From: Oligoflexia bacterium
GTDB lineage: Bacteria > Bdellovibrionota > UBA1018
Length of the DNA stretch: 64,000 bases
Assembly: GCA_031292385.1 (NCBI GenBank)
Contig: JARLHE010000004.1
Span: 62,001-126,000 of the forward strand
Direction: 5' to 3'
The position numbers were made by a program, and so were the translations under genes. Shown here piece by piece: positions 51,371 to 59,296 of the stretch. The notes below the pieces were generated by a model that did not search any database, was not told the DNA's origin, and worked only from the letters and a program-made list of their open reading frames with translations. Position 1 is the stretch's first letter; the number at the start of each line of letters is the position of its first letter.

Positions 51371-52537
51371 AAGCGTCGCCCAATTTTCGCCGGGAATAAT
51401 GTGCCCGGGAGGCGCAAACTCTTTCACACCGGTCCAGCTTCCGCCGAGCGGCTGACCCAAGAGGGACAGCACTCCGAAAAAAGCGAAGGCCTGAGCCTCG
51501 ATCCAGCGACCGTCGAAACCTGAATCGCTCAGAGGCGCCACGGCGACACCGACCCGGTCAAGACGCGAAGCCAGCCAACCCATCAAAACCCGGTTTCGCG
51601 CGCCGCCGCCCGCCACATGCACCGAAGCAAGCGGCAGATCGGCGTCCAAAATCAACCTTTCGTAGGCCTGGGCCACCGATTCCACCGTCAGCGCGGTTGC
51701 CGTGGCGACCAAGGATGGGCCGCGCGTGCGCGTCGCCCGAAGCAAAAGCTCGAACGGGAAATCGTCCCGGCCCGTCGACTTCGGCGGATGTTTTCTGAAA
51801 TATGGCAGCTGGACGAGCTTTTTGACCGCATTCCAATCGACCTCGCCCGCGAGCGCGAGCTTTCCGCCGGCATCGAACTTGGCCCGGCCTTTCGTCGCCA
51901 GCGCGGCGGCGGCATCGATCCAGATATTTCCGGGGCCGGTATCAAAGGCGATGACTTCGGCGTCCGGGGCGATATAAGTCAGATTGCTGATGCCGCCCAA
52001 ATTGTGAATGGCCGTGCCTTGGCCGGCTTCGGTCAAATGCGCGGCAAGAAGCCGATGAAACCACGGCACCAGCGGCGCGCCTTGCCCGCCCGCGCTCATA
52101 TCGCCGTCTCGAAACGATGCGACGGTGGTCAGGCCCGTCAGATAAGCGACACGTGTCGGGTCACCCGCCTGGAGGGTCATGCCTTTGCGTTTGGCAGCCG
52201 GAAAATGAGCGATGGTCTGGCCGTGATTGGCGATCAAATCCGGCTTAAGGTCATGGCGCGCGATTATTCGTCGGATTACGGCGCCGTACCACTCACCCAA
52301 GTCCCGATGAAGCTCCAAAACTTCGCGGAGAGCCAGGCGAATCCCCGGGTTTTGAGCGGCCAGAACCCTTTTTCGAAGCTCGGCAGGATAGGGGGTGGAC
52401 TCCGCCCAGCACGGCTCCCAACCATCGCCGTCGACGGATACGCAGGCGGCATCGAGCCCGTCGCAGGACGTGCCCGTCATCACTCCGAGTGCCACGATCC
52501 CGTTTGTCGCCCCGCGAGCCTTCGCCTTCTTAACCAT
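51314..52537 (-). CDS. anmK: Anhydro-N-acetylmuramic acid kinase
   Basis: 407 residues from the ATG at 52537 (the frame reaches an ATG at 52588). Opens and phosphorylates 1,6-anhydroMurNAc to MurNAc-6-phosphate. Family blocks: GVMTGTSCDGLDAA, ANHGQTIAHFP, GQGAPLVPWFH, HNLGGISNLTYI, AFDTGPGNIWID and HVAGGGARNRVLM. With amgK and murU it provides a peptidoglycan sugar-recycling set. Tail-to-tail overlap of 57 bases with murU. Confidence 0.94.
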   Translation of the reverse strand: MVKKAKARGATNGIVALGVMTGTSCDGLDAACVSVDGDGWEPCWAESTPYPAELRKRVLAAQNPGIRLALREVLELHRDLGEWYGAVIRRIIARHDLKPDLIANHGQTIAHFPAAKRKGMTLQAGDPTRVAYLTGLTTVASFRDGDMSAGGQGAPLVPWFHRLLAAHLTEAGQGTAIHNLGGISNLTYIAPDAEVIAFDTGPGNIWIDAAAALATKGRAKFDAGGKLALAGEVDWNAVKKLVQLPYFRKHPPKSTGRDDFPFELLLRATRTRGPSLVATATALTVESVAQAYERLILDADLPLASVHVAGGGARNRVLMGWLASRLDRVGVAVAPLSDSGFDGRWIEAQAFAFFGVLSLLGQPLGGSWTGVKEFAPPGHIIPGENWATLLSKLRAMHPEAFKADSSA

Positions 52538-52606
52538 GGCTTCATGGTAAGCCATGGCGGCTTTGATTGACAGGCTTTTGATATACATGAGAAATTGAAA
52601 GATATA

Positions 52607-53308
52607 ATGCGAGTCCTACGTACCCATGTTCAACTGAGGATAGCGGCGGCCTGTTCGGTCTTCGCCGTTCCGTTTTCGGTGCTCGGCGTTTGGCTCGCGC
52701 GAGCCGACGCGGGTACCGTCGTGCGATGGGCCAGCAAGGAAACGATCATCCCAGGTGTCTCCGCGCTTGTCATGGCCCTGATCGTCGGCGCCTTGATCCT
52801 GAAAGGGCGGAAGCTCGGGGTTTATATTTTCTTGGCGACTTCGGTCATCGCGATTTTAACCGGCACGCTTCGAGCCTTCGTTTTTCACGACGTCGCGCTG
52901 GGGCTTTATCTCATTTTGTCGTCAGCCCTGGCCGTGGGATGGTCGCTCTGGACCCTGAATGAGCTCGAGCGGTCTTTTTTTGACCCCAGGCTTCGATGGT
53001 TTCAAGGCTTGCCCAAACCGATTCCGGGAATCGAGTGCGAAATCGGCGATCATCGAGTGCGCGTCAGCCGCCTGGATCGCGAAGGCGCGTTCGTATACTC
53101 CGACCGCGACCGCGTTCCGGACAACATCGGCCAAATTTCGTTTGTCTTTCGTGATCGACGCATCAACTGCCACGGCGTAGCGGTGCGAACCCTCGATCGC
53201 GTGCGTCCAAGGAGCGGAGTGGGAATTCAATTTCGCGAAATGTCGGCGGACTCTAGAAAAGTCCTGGGCGATTTCGTCGAAAGCCTAAAAGGAGAAGGAT
53301 ATGTGTAA
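52607..53308 (+). CDS. Membrane protein with C-terminal PilZ-like domain
   Basis: 233 residues from the ATG at 52607 (TTG at 52595 possible). Four hydrophobic segments (residues about 13-32, 43-62, 67-88 and 97-115), then a soluble domain ending GVGIQFREMSADSRKVLGDF, the usual C-terminal helix of PilZ domains. The DxSxxG position reads SRLDREGAFV, and the RxxxR c-di-GMP arginines are not evident, so binding of c-di-GMP is doubtful. Overlaps the next lipoprotein gene by eight bases. Confidence 0.65.
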   Translation: MRVLRTHVQLRIAAACSVFAVPFSVLGVWLARADAGTVVRWASKETIIPGVSALVMALIVGALILKGRKLGVYIFLATSVIAILTGTLRAFVFHDVALGLYLILSSALAVGWSLWTLNELERSFFDPRLRWFQGLPKPIPGIECEIGDHRVRVSRLDREGAFVYSDRDRVPDNIGQISFVFRDRRINCHGVAVRTLDRVRPRSGVGIQFREMSADSRKVLGDFVESLKGEGYV

Positions 53309-53777
53309 CATGAATTTGAAGGCGTTCTTCGGAATGCTCGTCGGAATCATGCTGATCTCGACTTCATGCACGATCAAAAACGACACCGGCAACGATCCCA
53401 AAAAGGTCCTTCAGGAATACATTTCCCGGAGCTTCGCCGTAAAGAGCCCGAGCGAGCGCCAGGATCTGCTCACGCTTCTCACGAGCGAGGCCAAAAGCCG
53501 GCTCTCCGCCTGGAGCGACGACCAGTTCCGCGAAGCCTTCATCGATTCCAAGAGAGAATTCGTGAAGCTGGCATTCACGGAAGCGAAATCGGTCTCGCCA
53601 CGCGAAACAAGCGTGACCTACGAGCTCTCCTATATCGACCACGGAAAAGGACATGACGCCAAGGTAACCCAGAAAAAGCTCGCGCAAATGGTGCAAGAGC
53701 AGGGGAAGTGGCTGATCGCCGATGTCAAAAACATCAAAGAGCTGGTCGAATACAAAGACGAGATGACCTTGCCTTAG
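53301..53777 (+). CDS. Unknown small lipoprotein
   Basis: 158 residues with AAAGGAGAAGG before the ATG. Signal peptide FFGMLVGIMLISTSC with lipobox STSC. The mature domain (KKVLQEYISRSFAVKSPSER, VTYELSYIDHGKGHDAKVTQ, GKWLIADVKNIKELVEYKDE) resembles NTF2/DUF4878-like folds in pattern only. Co-transcribed with the PilZ-like membrane protein. Function unknown. Confidence 0.65.
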   Translation: MCNMNLKAFFGMLVGIMLISTSCTIKNDTGNDPKKVLQEYISRSFAVKSPSERQDLLTLLTSEAKSRLSAWSDDQFREAFIDSKREFVKLAFTEAKSVSPRETSVTYELSYIDHGKGHDAKVTQKKLAQMVQEQGKWLIADVKNIKELVEYKDEMTLP

Positions 53778-53778
53778 C

Positions 53779-54201
53779 CTATTTCCCGGTATTGGCCAGC
53801 GTCGCCTGGTTGAGCGAAGTCGGCGGCGAAAGCCGGTAAATTTGCGCGGTCGCGAATTGAATCCCATCCGTGCTCGTATCGAACGGATAAAGGGTGCTGC
53901 CCGAGCTGGAAATCAATTGCTGGTTCAAAACGATGTTGCCGTTCACGTCGGTCACCCGCAGGACGATCCCAGAGATATTGGAGGACGGGGCCTGGAACGA
54001 GCTCAAATACGCCTCATAGCTTTCGGTGCCCAAATGATAGATCGTGACGTCCCCGGTATAGCTGGTGCCCAGGAAATTCCCGCTAGCGGAGATCGGAGCA
54101 CTGGGCGCGATCACGTTTGAGGCGCCGCTTCCCAAGCCCACCACGCCGCACGCGGTCAGCAGCGACACACCCATCAGGCCATAAAGCGTCAATTTATCCA
54201 T
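53779..54201 (-). CDS. Unknown small lipoprotein, beta-rich
   Basis: 140 residues. Short signal peptide YGLMGVSLLTACG with a good lipobox LTAC. Mature part is Ser/Gly/Thr-rich with beta strands (GTSYTGDVTIYHLGTESYEA, GIVLRVTDVNGNIVLNQQLI). No family recognised. Convergent with the preceding lipoprotein gene, one base apart, and divergent from the GAF gene. Confidence 0.6.
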   Translation of the reverse strand: MDKLTLYGLMGVSLLTACGVVGLGSGASNVIAPSAPISASGNFLGTSYTGDVTIYHLGTESYEAYLSSFQAPSSNISGIVLRVTDVNGNIVLNQQLISSSGSTLYPFDTSTDGIQFATAQIYRLSPPTSLNQATLANTGK

Positions 54202-54252
54202 ATAATTCCTGTTAGCCTAAAGAGTTTATCTCATTTTACCGATAAAAACCAC

Positions 54253-54876
54253 GTGTCCAGTAACGATGAAAATTTGATCAATGCCGTTAACTTGGATCTC
54301 GCGCCGCCGGCTGAAGAAGTCGCGCTGCTGAACTCGCAATGCTTCATCTCGGACGCGCTCCTCGCGCTTCTCGTGAAGAACCTGAGCTTCAAAAATTTCG
54401 TCCAGGAAATGCTCGCGATCGCGGAACGCGCGGTCCCATGCAAAGCGGGATCCATTTTCGAGGTGAATCACGAGCAAAATTCGATCTTTATCCGCGCGGC
54501 CTCCGGACACGCCGCGAGCGCCCTTGCAAGCTTCACGATTCCCATGGGCGAGGGGATCGTCGGCCACGTCGCCGAATCCCGCCAGCCGATGCTGGTCTCC
54601 GAGGTAGGTTCCAAGAAAATGCATCTTCGCACCATCGAAGACGTGGTCGGGTTCGAAGCGCGCAACATTCTCGCGGCCCCGATCGTGGTTCGAGGAAAAT
54701 TATACGGTGTCATCGAGCTTTTGAATCGGGAAAACGAAGCCGAATTCTCCAAGGTCGACCTGCAGGTCATCCAATATTTTTGCGTGCGCGCAGCGCGGGC
54801 CCTCGAAGTCCGATTCATGCTCGCGGGCCAGCCCAATGCCCAAGCCAGTGTGCGCAAGCTGCGTGAGGCCGCATGA
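54253..54876 (+). CDS. GAF-domain protein coupled to PilT
   Basis: 207 residues from a GTG. One GAF domain over residues 45-190: MLAIAERAVPCKAGSIFEV, IPMGEGIVGHVAESRQPML and AAPIVVRGKLYGVIELLN, the typical small-molecule-sensing fold. No output domain is attached. Its stop overlaps the pilT start by ATGA, so the two are made together; a regulatory subunit for the retraction motor is a reasonable guess. Confidence 0.82.
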   Translation: MSSNDENLINAVNLDLAPPAEEVALLNSQCFISDALLALLVKNLSFKNFVQEMLAIAERAVPCKAGSIFEVNHEQNSIFIRAASGHAASALASFTIPMGEGIVGHVAESRQPMLVSEVGSKKMHLRTIEDVVGFEARNILAAPIVVRGKLYGVIELLNRENEAEFSKVDLQVIQYFCVRAARALEVRFMLAGQPNAQASVRKLREAA

Positions 54877-56165
54877 GCCAACCCGGAAGCCACCAACATC
54901 CGGACCTGAAAGCCGTTCCCAAAGACTCGTCCTCTAATACCAGCGGCAAAACATCGTCGCCGTTATCCATGCGATACCTCGTACGCGCGCTCGTGAAGTA
55001 TCGCGCATCGGACCTGCACCTCAAAGTCGGAAGACCGCCTCTTTTTCGCGTCAACGGCAGCCTGGTTCCCGCGAAGCTGCACGAGCTCGATCAATACCAA
55101 GTTGAATCCATCATTTTCAGCATCATGAGCGACCGCCAAAAAGAGGAGCTCTCGCGCAAAAGACAGGTCGATCTGTCGTTCGCCATGGCGGAATTGGGCC
55201 GTTTTCGCGCCAATATTTATTACCAGAGAGGCACCCTTTCCTGCGCCATTCGCGTCATCCCATTTTCGATCCCGAGCCTGAGCGAGCTGGGCATGCCGCC
55301 CGTCCTCAAAGAGCTCTGCACCCGCCCGCACGGACTGATCTTGATCACCGGCGCCACCGGCTGCGGCAAATCGACGACGCTGGCCGCGATGATCCAGGAA
55401 ATCAACGAAAACAACCCGGTTCATATCCTAACGCTGGAAGACCCCATCGAATTCCTGCACCACGACAAGAAGGCCACCGTCACGCAACGGGAGGTCGGAA
55501 CCGACTGCCTTTCCCTTGACGACGGGTTTTACGCGGGATTGCGGCAGGACCCGGATGTAATCATGATCGGCGAGCTGCGCGACTACAAAATGATCCAGCT
55601 CGCGATGACGGCGGCCGAGTCTGGACACCTCGTCCTCTCGACCCTGCACACCAACGACGCGCGCAGCACGATTGACCGTATCCTCGAGGTATTTCCGCCC
55701 GAATCCCAAAACCAGGCTCGCACCCAGCTCTCGTCGTCCCTGCTCGGCATCATCGCGCAGCAACTGGTGGTCCGCTCCAACGGGGACGGGCGCGTCGCGG
55801 CCTGCGAGGTTCTCATCAATTCCCCGACCATCGCGAGCTACATCCTTAAACAAAATTTTGATAAAATTAACGATGCGATCGCGAACTCGAACAGCTACTA
55901 CCAGATGCAGACCATGAACCAAGCGCTCGAGCGGCTCGTTCGCGCCGGAGTGATCTCAACCGAGGAAGCGATCAAGTCGACCAGCAGCGCCGACGACCTC
56001 AAGCTCAGCCTGTCGGGCATGGTTCGCGGGGAAGGCTATCAGGTCGCGGGGGAGTTCGAGCTCGACCGGAGCGCCGGTGCGGCCCCGACAGACGAAGATA
56101 CCGGCCTGACCAATTTCAACGATCTTATTTCCCCGAAGAACTCGGATTCGCCGGACGACCAATAG
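54873..56165 (+). CDS. pilT: Type IV pilus retraction ATPase PilT
   Basis: 430 residues, longer than PilT (about 345) by a C-terminal tail of some 70 residues. N-terminal domain YRASDLHLKVGRPPLFRVNG, Walker A TGATGCGKSTTLAA, acid box TLEDPIEF, Walker B MIGELRD, His box LSTLHTNDARSTIDR and IIAQQLV. The AMTAAESGHLVLSTLHT segment marks the PilT/PilU branch. Drives pilus retraction, used for twitching or prey contact. The tail (SGMVRGEGYQVAGEFELD) is more like PilU in length. Confidence 0.92.
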   Translation: MSQPGSHQHPDLKAVPKDSSSNTSGKTSSPLSMRYLVRALVKYRASDLHLKVGRPPLFRVNGSLVPAKLHELDQYQVESIIFSIMSDRQKEELSRKRQVDLSFAMAELGRFRANIYYQRGTLSCAIRVIPFSIPSLSELGMPPVLKELCTRPHGLILITGATGCGKSTTLAAMIQEINENNPVHILTLEDPIEFLHHDKKATVTQREVGTDCLSLDDGFYAGLRQDPDVIMIGELRDYKMIQLAMTAAESGHLVLSTLHTNDARSTIDRILEVFPPESQNQARTQLSSSLLGIIAQQLVVRSNGDGRVAACEVLINSPTIASYILKQNFDKINDAIANSNSYYQMQTMNQALERLVRAGVISTEEAIKSTSSADDLKLSLSGMVRGEGYQVAGEFELDRSAGAAPTDEDTGLTNFNDLISPKNSDSPDDQ

Positions 56166-56211
56166 AGCCGGCTTTACCAAACCCGCCCCATATAGTTAAA
56201 CTTGTGGGGCG

Positions 56212-56736
56212 ATGACTTCCGAACCGACCTCACCGAACTCACTCACTCGATCGCTCAACGCCAGCGTCTCCGACCTCGCCTTACCCCATTCCGCGTTGCC
56301 GCGGATCCAGGTTTCCGGCGAGACAACGCCGCAAGCCCGAATCGCGCGGTCGATCCGGGGCAATGGCACGATCTCAATCAGCCGGGGACTCTTGTCTTTG
56401 CTCAACGAGGAGGAACTTCAGGCCGTTCTACGAGAGGCATTCGACCGTTTGCAATCCCGCGGGATCTTGCGCGCGACTTGCTGCGCAACCTGGGCTGAAA
56501 AGTTAGGCAAACGCGCAGGCATCGTCAGGACCGACTCACGGCCTTTGACTCCGCTTCAGCTGCTGATCGGTTGGATGGCTCTGCCGGCCTTTCGAATCCT
56601 CACGCGACAGGCTGTGAAGGTCAGCCTCCTCACGCGGGCTCCGAACGACTTTCCAAGCAACGTTCCGGACGCCCTGAAAACCGCGCTGCGTAAGGCAAGC
56701 CGAGTCACGGAAATCCACCGCGCCAGGCTGAAGTAG
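56212..56736 (+). CDS. Degenerate M48/HtpX-like protein, no zinc site
   Basis: 174 residues, soluble, no clear signal peptide. The segment GNGTISISRGLLSLLNEEEL then QAVLREAFDRLQSRGILRAT lines up with the HtpX/Ste24 family (GLL-LL--EEL-AVLAHELGHI--RD), but the HExxH position reads EAFDR, so all zinc ligands there are lost. After it comes a hydrophobic stretch PLQLLIGWMALPAFRIL (about residues 112-128), where HtpX has membrane helices. Much shorter than HtpX (about 290). Lies 46 bases after pilT. Could be a regulatory pseudo-protease. Confidence 0.55.
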   Translation: MTSEPTSPNSLTRSLNASVSDLALPHSALPRIQVSGETTPQARIARSIRGNGTISISRGLLSLLNEEELQAVLREAFDRLQSRGILRATCCATWAEKLGKRAGIVRTDSRPLTPLQLLIGWMALPAFRILTRQAVKVSLLTRAPNDFPSNVPDALKTALRKASRVTEIHRARLK

Positions 56737-56806
56737 GCGGTATTAGCTCCAACCAAGCCCGAGCACCGACTTGCCTCGCCCGAATGGCAAGACTATAGTG
56801 TCAAAG

Positions 56807-57073
56807 ATGGCAGACCTTCCGAAAATCGACCTCACCACCTTTTTTCTTTCCATTTCATCAGCGGCTTTTATGGGCCTTGGGATCGTAAGTCCGGACGGCC
56901 AATCCTCGCCCAAAATCGACCTCGACCTGGCTAAGCAGAACATCGACCTGCTCGAGCTGATGCATGAAAAGACCAAGGGCAACCGCACTCCGGAAGAAGA
57001 CCGGCTGATCGAACAACTCCTTTTCCAAACCCGACTCAAATACGTCGAAGTCACGAGACAACCCCAATCATGA
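56807..57073 (+). CDS. DUF1844 protein
   Basis: 88 residues from the ATG at 56807. The DUF1844 pattern is clear: TTFFLSISSAAFMGLGIV, then IDLDLAKQNIDLLELMHEKT and KGNRTPEEDRLIEQLLFQTR then LKYVEV. Small helical protein of unknown function, common in Deltaproteobacteria-like groups. Overlaps the HtrA gene by four bases. Confidence 0.85.
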   Translation: MADLPKIDLTTFFLSISSAAFMGLGIVSPDGQSSPKIDLDLAKQNIDLLELMHEKTKGNRTPEEDRLIEQLLFQTRLKYVEVTRQPQS

Positions 57074-58584
57074 AAAACCTTCAACGCGCGATCCAAGCCG
57101 GAATTCTCCTACTCTCAATCAGCCTGTCACCGGTCGTTCTAGCCGAGTCGGCGAAGGTCGGGAATGTTCCGGCTACAACGAATATTTTCGTGGATCTCGC
57201 GAAAAAAGTCGTTCCCTCCGTCGTAAACATCTCGACTCTTTCAACCGTCAAAAGCCCGCTCGTGCAGGGCTCGCCGGACGACCTGTTTCGCCGCTTTTTC
57301 GAGGATTTCTTCAGGCACCATGGCGGCGGTCCGGGCGGAGGCGGCGAGGACGAGGAAGACCAAGGCCAGATGCCCCCGGGCGGAAAACTTCCTAAGGCCA
57401 TGTCGCTGGGCACGGGCTTCATCATTGACGCTTCGGGACTGATCCTGACGAACAACCACGTCGTCGCCGACGCGGACGAGATCAAAATCAACTTCACCGA
57501 AAACTCGGAAGAAAAGGCAACCGACGGAACCGTTGTCGGACGCGACCCGGAAATCGACGTCGCGCTGATTCGGGTCAAAACGTCGCGCACCCTCGTCCCG
57601 ATGGCGCTCGGCGATTCGGACGCGCTCGAAGTGGGTGAATACGTCATGGCGGTGGGCAACCCCTTCGGCCAAGGACACTCGGTCACCCACGGAATCATTT
57701 CGGCCAAAGGACGTCTTGCTCCCGACTTCCCGCTCGCGAACTACCTTCAAACCGACGCGCCCATTAACCCGGGCAACTCGGGCGGTCCCCTCGTCAATCT
57801 GGACGGAGAGGTCATCGGCATCAATAACGCGATCGAAGCGCGAGCCCAGGGCATCGGCTTCGCAATCCCGATCAATCCGGTTAAAAAGGTCCTTTCCCAG
57901 CTCCGCACCAAGGGGACCGTCGCTCGCGGCTACATCGGCGTTTACGTAAACGACCTCACTCCCGAAGTGGCGAAAAGCATCCATGTTTCGCCCGAGCTCA
58001 AGGCGCCTTTCGTGATCAACGCCAATCCGGGCGAGCCCGCGGATAAGGCCGGAATCAAAAATTACGACATCATCGTCGAATTCAACGGCAAGCCGATTCA
58101 TAACGGCACCGACCTGATCACGGCCGTAACCGCGGCCGAAGTGGGCAAAAGCGTCTCGGTCAAAGTGCTTCGCAACGGTGAAACCAAAGCCCTCACGATC
58201 AAAATCGGCCAACGTCCTGGCACCGAAGAAGCCTCGGAAGAGGTCCGTAAAAAAGGGGAAAAGCGCCACAAGACCAAACAGGCGGAAACTGGGATGGATC
58301 TGGATAACCTGACCCCCGATATCGCCCATGAGATCGGAATGCCGGATCTCAACAAGGGCGTGGTCGTCGCGAACGTCACCTATGGCGGTCCCGCGGATCG
58401 CGCCGGTCTCATTCGAGGCGACGTCATTCTCGAGGTGGACCGCAAACCGATAAGCGACGTCGATGGCTTCTATAAAGCCGTCAAAGAGAAGAAGAGCTAT
58501 CTTTTGCGAATTCGCAGGGCGGACCCTCAAAGCGGCAACAGCATTTACAGCGTCGTGGTCCTGAACTTATCGGCGAAGAGCTAG
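57070..58584 (+). CDS. Periplasmic serine endoprotease, DegP/HtrA (Do) family
   Basis: 504 residues. Signal peptide AIQAGILLLSISLSPVVLAE, trypsin-like domain with His in ILTNNHVVADA, Asp in PEIDVALIRVK and Ser in INPGNSGGPLV, then two PDZ domains (about residues 290-380 and 405-500; GYIGVYVNDLT and GVVVANVTYGGPADRAG). A Gly/Asp/Glu-rich loop (HHGGGPGGGGEDEEDQGQ, about residues 77-95) is the LA-loop region. Envelope quality control. Coupled to DUF1844 by ATGA. Confidence 0.95.
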   Translation: MKNLQRAIQAGILLLSISLSPVVLAESAKVGNVPATTNIFVDLAKKVVPSVVNISTLSTVKSPLVQGSPDDLFRRFFEDFFRHHGGGPGGGGEDEEDQGQMPPGGKLPKAMSLGTGFIIDASGLILTNNHVVADADEIKINFTENSEEKATDGTVVGRDPEIDVALIRVKTSRTLVPMALGDSDALEVGEYVMAVGNPFGQGHSVTHGIISAKGRLAPDFPLANYLQTDAPINPGNSGGPLVNLDGEVIGINNAIEARAQGIGFAIPINPVKKVLSQLRTKGTVARGYIGVYVNDLTPEVAKSIHVSPELKAPFVINANPGEPADKAGIKNYDIIVEFNGKPIHNGTDLITAVTAAEVGKSVSVKVLRNGETKALTIKIGQRPGTEEASEEVRKKGEKRHKTKQAETGMDLDNLTPDIAHEIGMPDLNKGVVVANVTYGGPADRAGLIRGDVILEVDRKPISDVDGFYKAVKEKKSYLLRIRRADPQSGNSIYSVVVLNLSAKS

Positions 58585-58626
58585 TGTCCTGGACGAGCCG
58601 GTCGACCTATGGTGAAATCATAGGTA

Positions 58627-59223
58627 ATGACCTCGCTTGGAAAATTTATCAGACCCCTCGCTTGGGCCCTGGCGGCGCTCGCGCCCGCATCCGCGTTTTC
58701 TCACGAAATCAAAGGCGACCACAGCGATCCCAGCAAATGGACTTATTCGCTCGATCCGGCCTTCGGCCTGAAAACCGCGCTATTTTTCACCCCGGCCTTC
58801 ACGGGCAATGACCTCGCGAACGGAAGCAATGTTCAACCGGTTGCCGGCCCCGTGGGCTCTCTTCGGCTCATGGTCTATAACGGAAACGGAACCCTCTTCA
58901 GCTCTGTCGATACCCAGGCGGCCTTGCTCCTCAACACTCCCCAAACGGCCGGACTGTTTTTCGGCGCGGGTTTTTCCGCGGGCTACCGAATGGTCAAGCA
59001 GGAAATCCGAATCTGGGGCGGCCTTTCCTACGAAGGATTCTCCAATATCTCCGGGGTGGCCGGAGGGGCTTTGCGTCTAGGGGTCTCCAAAAAGCTTCAT
59101 GATGACCTCGAGATCGAACTGGAAGGATCCTACTTCTACGCCAAGCAGAACATTCCAACCGGAACGGTCAATTACGAGCTTACCGGCATCGACGCCCTTT
59201 TCGCCTTTCCTTTCAACCTATAA
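58627..59223 (+). CDS. Unknown secreted, probably outer-membrane beta-barrel protein
   Basis: 198 residues. Signal peptide FIRPLAWALAALAPASAFSH; then alternating strand patterns (GSLRLMVYNGNGTLFSSV, TAGLFFGAGFSAGYRMV, EIRIWGGLSYEGFSN, LEIELEGSYFYAKQN) ending in aromatic/hydrophobic IDALFAFPFNL, as barrels do. Eight strands would fit the length. No family recognised. Follows the HtrA gene by 42 bases. Confidence 0.6.
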   Translation: MTSLGKFIRPLAWALAALAPASAFSHEIKGDHSDPSKWTYSLDPAFGLKTALFFTPAFTGNDLANGSNVQPVAGPVGSLRLMVYNGNGTLFSSVDTQAALLLNTPQTAGLFFGAGFSAGYRMVKQEIRIWGGLSYEGFSNISGVAGGALRLGVSKKLHDDLEIELEGSYFYAKQNIPTGTVNYELTGIDALFAFPFNL

Positions 59224-59243
59224 GCCCTTTTTTTCCGCTTTGA

Positions 59244-59271
59244 TTTGACGGTGCGGCTTTTGCTCCCATCT
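59244..59271 (+). promoter_or_regulatory. Sigma32-like heat-shock promoter of clpB
   Basis: TTTGACG (59244-59250), 14 bases, CCCATCT (59265-59271), close to the RpoH consensus CTTGAAA and CCCCATNT, 26 bases before the clpB ATG. Confidence 0.5.
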
Positions 59272-59296
59272 TTATTTAAAGAGGGAAGGTAAAATC

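Noticed and set aside
52607..53308. Functional c-di-GMP receptor of PilZ type
   Set aside because: The C-terminal helix and strand order fit PilZ but the RxxxR arginines are not evident, so only a PilZ-like label is kept.
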